Source of the DNA: Hyaloscypha bicolor E
Taxonomy: Eukaryota > Ascomycota > Leotiomycetes > Helotiales > Hyaloscyphaceae
Reading direction: 5' to 3'
NCBI RefSeq assembly: GCF_002865645.1
Contig: NW_020194557.1
Span: forward strand, 558,001-622,000
Length of the DNA: 64,000 nucleotides
Positions 58,928 through 64,000 of the stretch are shown piece by piece. The notes beneath the pieces were generated by a model. That model was not told the origin of the DNA. It made no database searches and worked only from the letters and a program-made list of their open reading frames with translations. The stretch's first letter is position 1; each line of letters starts with the position of its first letter. The position numbers and the translations under genes are program-made.

Positions 58928-59099
58928 TATTATAAGTTATTTAGACTAATAAATATATATATAAGAAAATAGTTTTATTATATAAGTAAATAGATTAAAA
59001 GATATAATAATAAGATTAGAAGCCTTATAAGCTATTTTATTATATAAAAATATAATATATATTATATAACTAGCTATATATATAATATATATTATAATA
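58928..59099. repeat. TRIM LTR, right
   Basis: 172 bp, direct partner of 58468-58641, starting TATTATAAGTTATTTAGAC. It is followed by the TATTT half of the target duplication. Confidence 0.82.
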
Positions 59100-61340
59100 T
59101 ATTTATAAATATATATATATAAAAGCAAACTATATTATAATTATAATTATAGCTATAAATAATAAAATTATCTAATATATATCTATTATATAAGTTTATA
59201 TAAGGCTATTTAGTAGCTATTAGAATTTTTATTTATTTAATATTTTATAATTTATTTTAATAAAAAAAATAGTTTACTTTTTAAATAATATTTCTTTTAT
59301 AGCTCTAGTTATAAAAACTATAAATACTTATTTAATACTAATAGCTTTCTTTAAATATAATACTATATATAAGAATAACTAAAAATATTTATATTTCGAG
59401 TTTCTAATTAAGTTTATATAAGTTCTAAAAACCCGGAAATAAAAATATTATTAATAAAATAATAATAAATAAATTAGCTATATATATTATTATAGCCTTA
59501 TTTTAAATAAGTAATACTATTTACGGCTTTTATTTATAGTTATTTATAGCCTATAATTCTTTATAAATCTGTATTTAGTTAAGAATATTTATTATCTAAT
59601 ATATTAAATTATTTATATTATTTATAATTTAATAAAAAATAACTAGAAATAGTATTAATATTTTAATAAGATTATTCTTTTTATACTTATAGGTAATTTA
59701 TAAATATTATTCTTAACTAGCCTTTATTAGTAGCTAATTATAGATTTATTAGTAATCTAGAACTAGTATAAATACTATTTCTATAATAATTTCTAATATT
59801 AGCTTACTTATAATAATAATTTCCTATTTCTATTTCTTTTTATTTATATATAGGCTTATAAACTAGTAGTAATTACTTATAAACTATAGGCTTTTATTTT
59901 TTATCTAAAATTAGACTAATAAATACTATTTCTTATTTTTATTATATATTTTCAAAAACTAGATATTATATATAATTATAATATAAAGCTAATTTAATTC
60001 TAATTAGTAATTATATTTTATAAAAATTATTATAGTTATTAAATTAGATTTATAAATAGTTTATTTTTATTTATAAAAGCTAGGAAATATAAATAAAATA
60101 TTCTTATATAAAATACTTTACTATTACTTTTATAAATAAGAGCAAATAGTTCTTTATATAATATTTATAAGTATTATAGCTTTCTTATTATTAAATAAAT
60201 ATATATTTTATTTCTAGTTTAAAATTCTAATTAAGCTTTATAAATTATTTATAAGTTTTATTATAAAATAAAGTATTTTTAAATAGATTTTCTAATTTAT
60301 AGATCTTATTATCTAGAATAAAATACTAATATAATATAAGTATTACTTTAAGATTATTTACTAGTTTTTAATAAATTTATAATTTATAATAAATAATATT
60401 TTCTTTAGAGAAATACTTATAATTCTTAATAGAAACTTTATTTAGATTCTTCTAATTATATTATATAATTTATAAACTAATATTATTACTATATATTTTT
60501 AATAATTATTTATTTAGTTATAGCTTAAATAGCTTTATTTATAGACTAATATACGAGTTTATAAAAGTAAGAATAGCTAGGAATTTATTTACTAGATTAA
60601 TAAATTACCTAATAATCTAGACTCTAATATAATAATAATAATTCCGGACTATATAAACTAACTAGTATTAATTATAAATCTAATTAGCTATATTTATTTT
60701 CTAGATCTTTTCTTCCGGGCTATTATAAATCTATTAATTTTTTATAAATAATATTTTTTAATTATATTAAATATTATAGTTTTAAAGCTTAATATTTATA
60801 TTCTTAGATATTTACTAGGCTAATTATAAATATACTAATTAGTAAATTCCCTAGATATAAATAAGTTTTTAGGTAATAACTTATATAAGCTATTTATAAA
60901 ATAGTTATAAAGTATTAATCTTTTTTTCTTACTATTATCTTAGTTTATTCTTAAGATTAGGGCTCTAGTACTATTTTTATAAAACTTATATTTATAAAAA
61001 GATTTATATAATAAAACCCAAATAATAATTATAAGCTTATAAATATATTATATTAAGGCCTATTTATTTAAAAAGAATTTTAATAGCTAGTTATAGGTAA
61101 TTCTATAAATTAAGCTATTTATTATAGATATTAGCTTAGAAATTACTTTTTTCCAGAAATAATTCCCGGTTTATTTATATTTTATAATAATTATTAATAA
61201 GTTATAAGAATAATTCTTTTATATTATTAGTTTAGATCTATAAATATCTATATTTACTTATAAGTTATTTTATATAAAAATTTCTCATATATTATTTATA
61301 AAAGATTTAAATATTTTAGGATTTAAATAAATTGAGAATA

Positions 61341-62457
61341 TTATATTATTAGATATTAAAAATATTTTTTTTTCTAGATAATTCTTTATAGGATTTATAA
61401 CTTTCTCTCTTTTTTTTCTTTCTTTCTCTTTCTCTCTTTCTTTCTCTTTTTCTCTTTCTTCTTTTCTTCCTTTTTTCTTTATTTTTCTCTATTTTCTAAT
61501 ATTAGTACTAAATAATTTATTTATTTATTTTCTTTTAATATCTTTATTTTCTTTTTATAAAAAGCTATTAGCTTTTTATAAAGTTTAATAAAATAATATA
61601 TTTTCTAAAAAAGAATAAATAAGTAATAATAATAAGTAATAATAATATAATAGGCTATTTATATATTAGTTATAATTTATAATAAATATATATATATAAA
61701 AATAAATTACTAGAAATAACCTAAATATTTATATAATTACTAGTAATAATCCGGGAAAATAAAAGAGAATTAATAAAAGCAAGACTAGGGCTAGTAGTAA
61801 TACCTAAAAATATTTATTAAATTAGTTATAATTTATAAAATATTATATAAAAGTATTTATAAAAGAAGTAATAAATACCTTTATTATTATAATAATAGTT
61901 AATATAGCTTTTATTATATATATTATTTATATACCCGATTTACTAGTATAATATATATATCTAGTAAGGTAAATTTAACTAATAAATTAGCTAAGCTTAA
62001 TCTCTAGATTAATAGGCCAGGCAAAATTAGTAATATAGCCGGGCTATAAAACAGGTATATAGTAGGTAGTAAGGAAAGAGAAAGAGGTTATAGTATAAGT
62101 AAGGCAGGATAAGAGAGCAGGCAGGGCAGGAGGGGCAGACGGTAATAATAGTAGTAGGCTAGTAATAAAGTTTATTATTATAGTAGTAATAATAGTAGTA
62201 AATAGTAGAGAAGATATTCTATGACTATAAGAAGTATTATAGGCCAGGGGCAGGCCCGTAGTAAGTATAGGAATTAACTTATATATATATATATATATTT
62301 ATTAAAGAAAAGAAGCTTTAGAATTCGAAATTAAACCCTATCTTATTTAGCTTACCTGGAAAATTTTTAGCCTTCAAAAAGTGAATTTTCAAAGTGAATT
62401 TAAAGTTAGTAAAGCTAATATCCCTTAAATAAGTGCCTGAGGCATCTAATTAATCTC
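61341..62457. other. transition zone between transposon block and host DNA
   Basis: No gene is seen. A polypyrimidine run (about 61397-61480, mixed TTTC and TTC units) is followed by decayed AT-rich DNA. From about 62030 to 62260 purine-rich sequence with GGGCAGGAGGGGCAG and GTAGTAATAATAGTAG runs appears, then an AT dinucleotide run (62281-62300). Composition normalises by about 62460. Confidence 0.5.
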
Positions 62458-62461
62458 GAAT

Positions 62462-62546
62462 CGAGATCAGGGCCGCTTCGCTAAAATTAAAGCCTGGCGG
62501 CCCTACGCAAGCTTCGGGGCCAATCTTTAATTTTGCCCTGATCTCG
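62462..62546. repeat. short inverted repeat at the isochore border
   Basis: CGAGATCAGGGC (62462-62473) plus AAAATTAAAG (62483-62492) is complementary to CTTTAATTTTGCCCTGATCTCG (62525-62546), with a 9-base insertion CGCTTCGCT in the left arm. The loop is GC-rich. It could be a hairpin or the remnant of a tiny foldback element. Confidence 0.7.
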
Positions 62547-62549
62547 TCT

Positions 62550-63333
62550 CTCCAGGGCAACACATATATCTACTCTCACACTCCTTCCATATTTATTATT
62601 GCGTCTTCCTCTCTGTAACGATATACCCTCAGCGTCTCTTCTATCTGATCTGTAAGTTTCAATGGCTAGAGCCTGCCTGCAACCCCCGGAACTGACAACT
62701 ACGGTTGTACAGCCTTGTCCTGCGAATCTACCTCTACGAGTCTGCCTATAGCTGGCGTCAACTTTCTCCACGATTTACGCACGTCGCCGCCTCACCTTTG
62801 TTGGTATTATATATAAATTCCTGTCCTATCGTCTGCGGCCCTATTCTACGAACAATTGGCAACACAGCGGTTGTCAGCTTCGCAGCCTTATCGCATAATC
62901 TCCCAAATGAAGGAGCGATCGTCAATCAGAGACATACCATTCTAGAAGCACCTAGACCTCGGCCTATTGTTATATCTTTAAACTCGTATTTGGTCCCGAC
63001 CAAAAATTAATTGAGCTTCTACTGACTTTCCTAGCTTTCGATCATATCCCCGCGGACAAGTTGCCACCCGTGTCACGATTTTTACAAACGGTCTGTCAAC
63101 TTGCATCTGCTAGAGGGACATATCGCGGCACTCTGCACCCGTCACTCGAGTTGTTCCGGACTCGCCCATGAAGGGCCGATACCATTCCCGACCGAGTAAC
63201 GAGGCTGTCCCTGAAGAGGGTTGGGTGTCTCACGTTGCCTGTAAGTGTAACTCTACTGAATGCGACGTTTAAACGGGCGCTGATGATATCAACAGGTGTC
63301 TGACGAGCGGATATGGACTGAGATCCTGCTAAC
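62550..63333. other. upstream region of the caspase-like gene
   Basis: Normal-composition DNA. A + strand frame from 62705 to 63010 opens only with TTG, and the first ATG nearby (62662) gives 29 codons; the minus-strand frame at 62487-62771 has Arg-rich composition without recognisable features. I see no supported gene. The last 300 bases before 63334 are the likely promoter and 5' untranslated region. Confidence 0.4.
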
Positions 63334-64000
63334 ATGAGTACCGCGGGAACGACGTCCCCGTCCATCCTCAGCAGCGACGAAGAGCGAAATTCATCCAGCA
63401 GTAGCCCCAATACGATACTTACCGATGACAGTTCTACGAATATACCACCTACTCTTGATGATAGCAGCCGATGGCAATGCCACATAGACCTCGAAGCATT
63501 CGGGCGGGGTCTGAACGCGGCAGCGAAAGCCGTCTTTCCTAATACGTCGAGAACCAGATACAAAAAGGTTTCAGTCTTACTGTTGCGCTGGGAGGACGAG
63601 GATCCAAAGTTACCAGTATCCATTGAAATTGAAAAGTTGAATGACGTCTTCGAAAACAATTACGGCTTCGACACTGAGGTTTGGAGAATTACAGGACAGA
63701 ACTCTCACGCAAAGCTAAATCAGAAGATTCTGAATCTCATTGACACGGACGATGATCCTAAGGATCATCTATTTATAGTGTACTATGGAGGACATGCAAG
63801 GTTGACACATGATCGCCTGCTATCTTGGACAAGGTTTGTTGAACAAGTCTTCACTTTCTCAAGATCGACAAGGCTAATGGACCGCTACAGCTGGAGAGTA
63901 AACCACGACAAAAAATATCTAACCGTGCAATGGAGTGGTATCTAGAATGTGTTGGAGCAAGCAGAAAGTGACGTTCTCATATTGCTGGATTGCTGTCACT
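63334..64000 (+). pseudogene. caspase-like (C14 type) protein, N-terminal part, with premature TAG; runs off the window
   Basis: ATG at 63334 begins a Ser/Thr-rich leader (about 1-46), followed by the caspase-fold region: KKVSVLLLRWEDEDPKLPVS (77-96), FIVYYGGHARLTHDR (147-161) with the catalytic-type His at 154. A 57-bp intron (63834-63890, GTTTGT...CTAAT...CAG) is very likely because its removal turns an odd insertion into SWTSWRVNHDK. The intron length is a multiple of three, so the frame also reads through unspliced. TAG at 63943 interrupts WSGI-NVLEQAESDVLILLDCC, and the expected catalytic Cys comes 15 codons later (63991). The stop fits a CAG-to-TAG RIP change; a sequencing error or an unseen intron are alternatives. 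Fungal relatives are metacaspase-like proteases or NLR-type partners of unknown role. Confidence 0.75.

Larger units (their letters stand above)
58468..59099. mobile_element. 632-bp TRIM (terminal-repeat retrotransposon in miniature)
   Basis: Direct repeats at 58468-58641 (174 bp) and 58928-59099 (172 bp) both start TATTA(C/T)(G/A)AGTTA and end TATAATA (decayed TGTTACGAGTTA...CA). They enclose only 286 bp. Flanks TATCT (58463-58467) and TATTT (59100-59104) are a 5-bp target duplication differing by one C-to-T. Removing the insert restores the Helitron alignment with copy 2. The minus-strand 60-residue frame at 58946-59128 is an accident of AT-rich repeat DNA. No protein is encoded. Confidence 0.82.
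56097..61340 (+). mobile_element. Helitron 3, diverged relic, contains a TRIM
   Basis: It follows the end of Helitron 2 directly. A more diverged RepHel frame is present: HUH region at about 57990-58060, matching continuation (IYKLGFLGxEIIYNNY type) at 58340-58400, and a Walker A remnant GNINKIFLYK at 60082-60111 (decayed GGTGKTFLYK). A 632-bp LTR element with target duplication interrupts it at 58468-59099. The 3' end is not definable; Helitron-like sequence is lost by about 61340. The start is inferred from Helitron 2's end and is not supported by a strong TC match. Confidence 0.75.

Noticed and set aside
58946..59128. 60-residue Ile/Tyr-rich minus-strand frame
   Set aside because: It lies in the AT-rich right LTR of the TRIM; composition alone explains the open frame and apparent hydrophobicity.
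62705..63010. 101-residue + strand frame upstream of the caspase-like gene
   Set aside because: It opens with TTG rather than ATG, has no recognisable domain, and overlaps an equally long minus-strand frame; most likely non-coding promoter-side DNA.
63096..63659. 187-residue minus-strand frame
   Set aside because: It lies antisense over the caspase-like gene, whose + strand frame has clear family motifs; it is a shadow frame.

Overview
The window reads as an AT-rich isochore of a filamentous ascomycete (Pezizomycotina; class not determinable from sequence alone). It is a mosaic of transposons destroyed by repeat-induced point mutation (RIP). Outside a few islands the DNA is mostly A+T, CpA and TpG are almost absent, and TpA, TAA and TAG dominate. 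Where two copies of one sequence can be compared, most differences are C-to-T or G-to-A. Short introns (57-58 bp) in the two recognisable host genes and a fungal transcription-factor fragment support the assignment.

Layout. 1-2879: 3' part of a Ty1/copia element (+). 3197-7132: Helitron 1 (+), cut on its right by a copia LTR. 7133-14371: a second copia element (-), interrupted at 9848-10669 by a non-autonomous hAT-like element that carries an almost unmutated LTR. 14372-16745: 3' fragment of a large Ty3/gypsy element (+). About 16790-17056: a diverged solo LTR. 17290-18950: GC-balanced island with a transcription-factor relic and a small MITE (18308-18569). 19283-21238: short LTR element. 21690-22716: an apparently intact two-exon membrane-protein gene. 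22717-24780: GC-balanced sequence without a convincing gene, then a palindromic repeat. 24780-27340: hAT transposase relic. 27519-39802: 12.3-kb Ty3/gypsy element (-) inside a broken copia LTR. 39803-43860: LTR fragments, palindrome, minisatellites and GC-rich unmutated DNA. 44025-51016: complete chromodomain Ty3/gypsy element (-) with equal 303-bp LTRs and a 5-bp target duplication, inserted in a Helitron 3' end. 51061-56096: Helitron 2. About 56097-61340: Helitron 3, which contains a 632-bp TRIM. About 62460 to the end: a normal-composition region with a caspase-like gene truncated by the window edge.

The elements record a nested history. Helitrons lie head to tail, a chromovirus landed in the terminal hairpin of one, a TRIM in another, a hAT MITE in a copia element, and the large gypsy element in a copia LTR. 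Nearly all protein-coding capacity of the mobile elements has been lost to stop codons. The only gene that looks functional is the single-pass membrane protein at 21690-22716; the caspase-like gene at the right edge carries a CAG-to-TAG-type stop just before its expected catalytic cysteine. The likeliest under-described items are the tandem Helitrons, the extra 3' reading frame of the 12.3-kb gypsy element, and several short non-autonomous elements defined here by exact ends.
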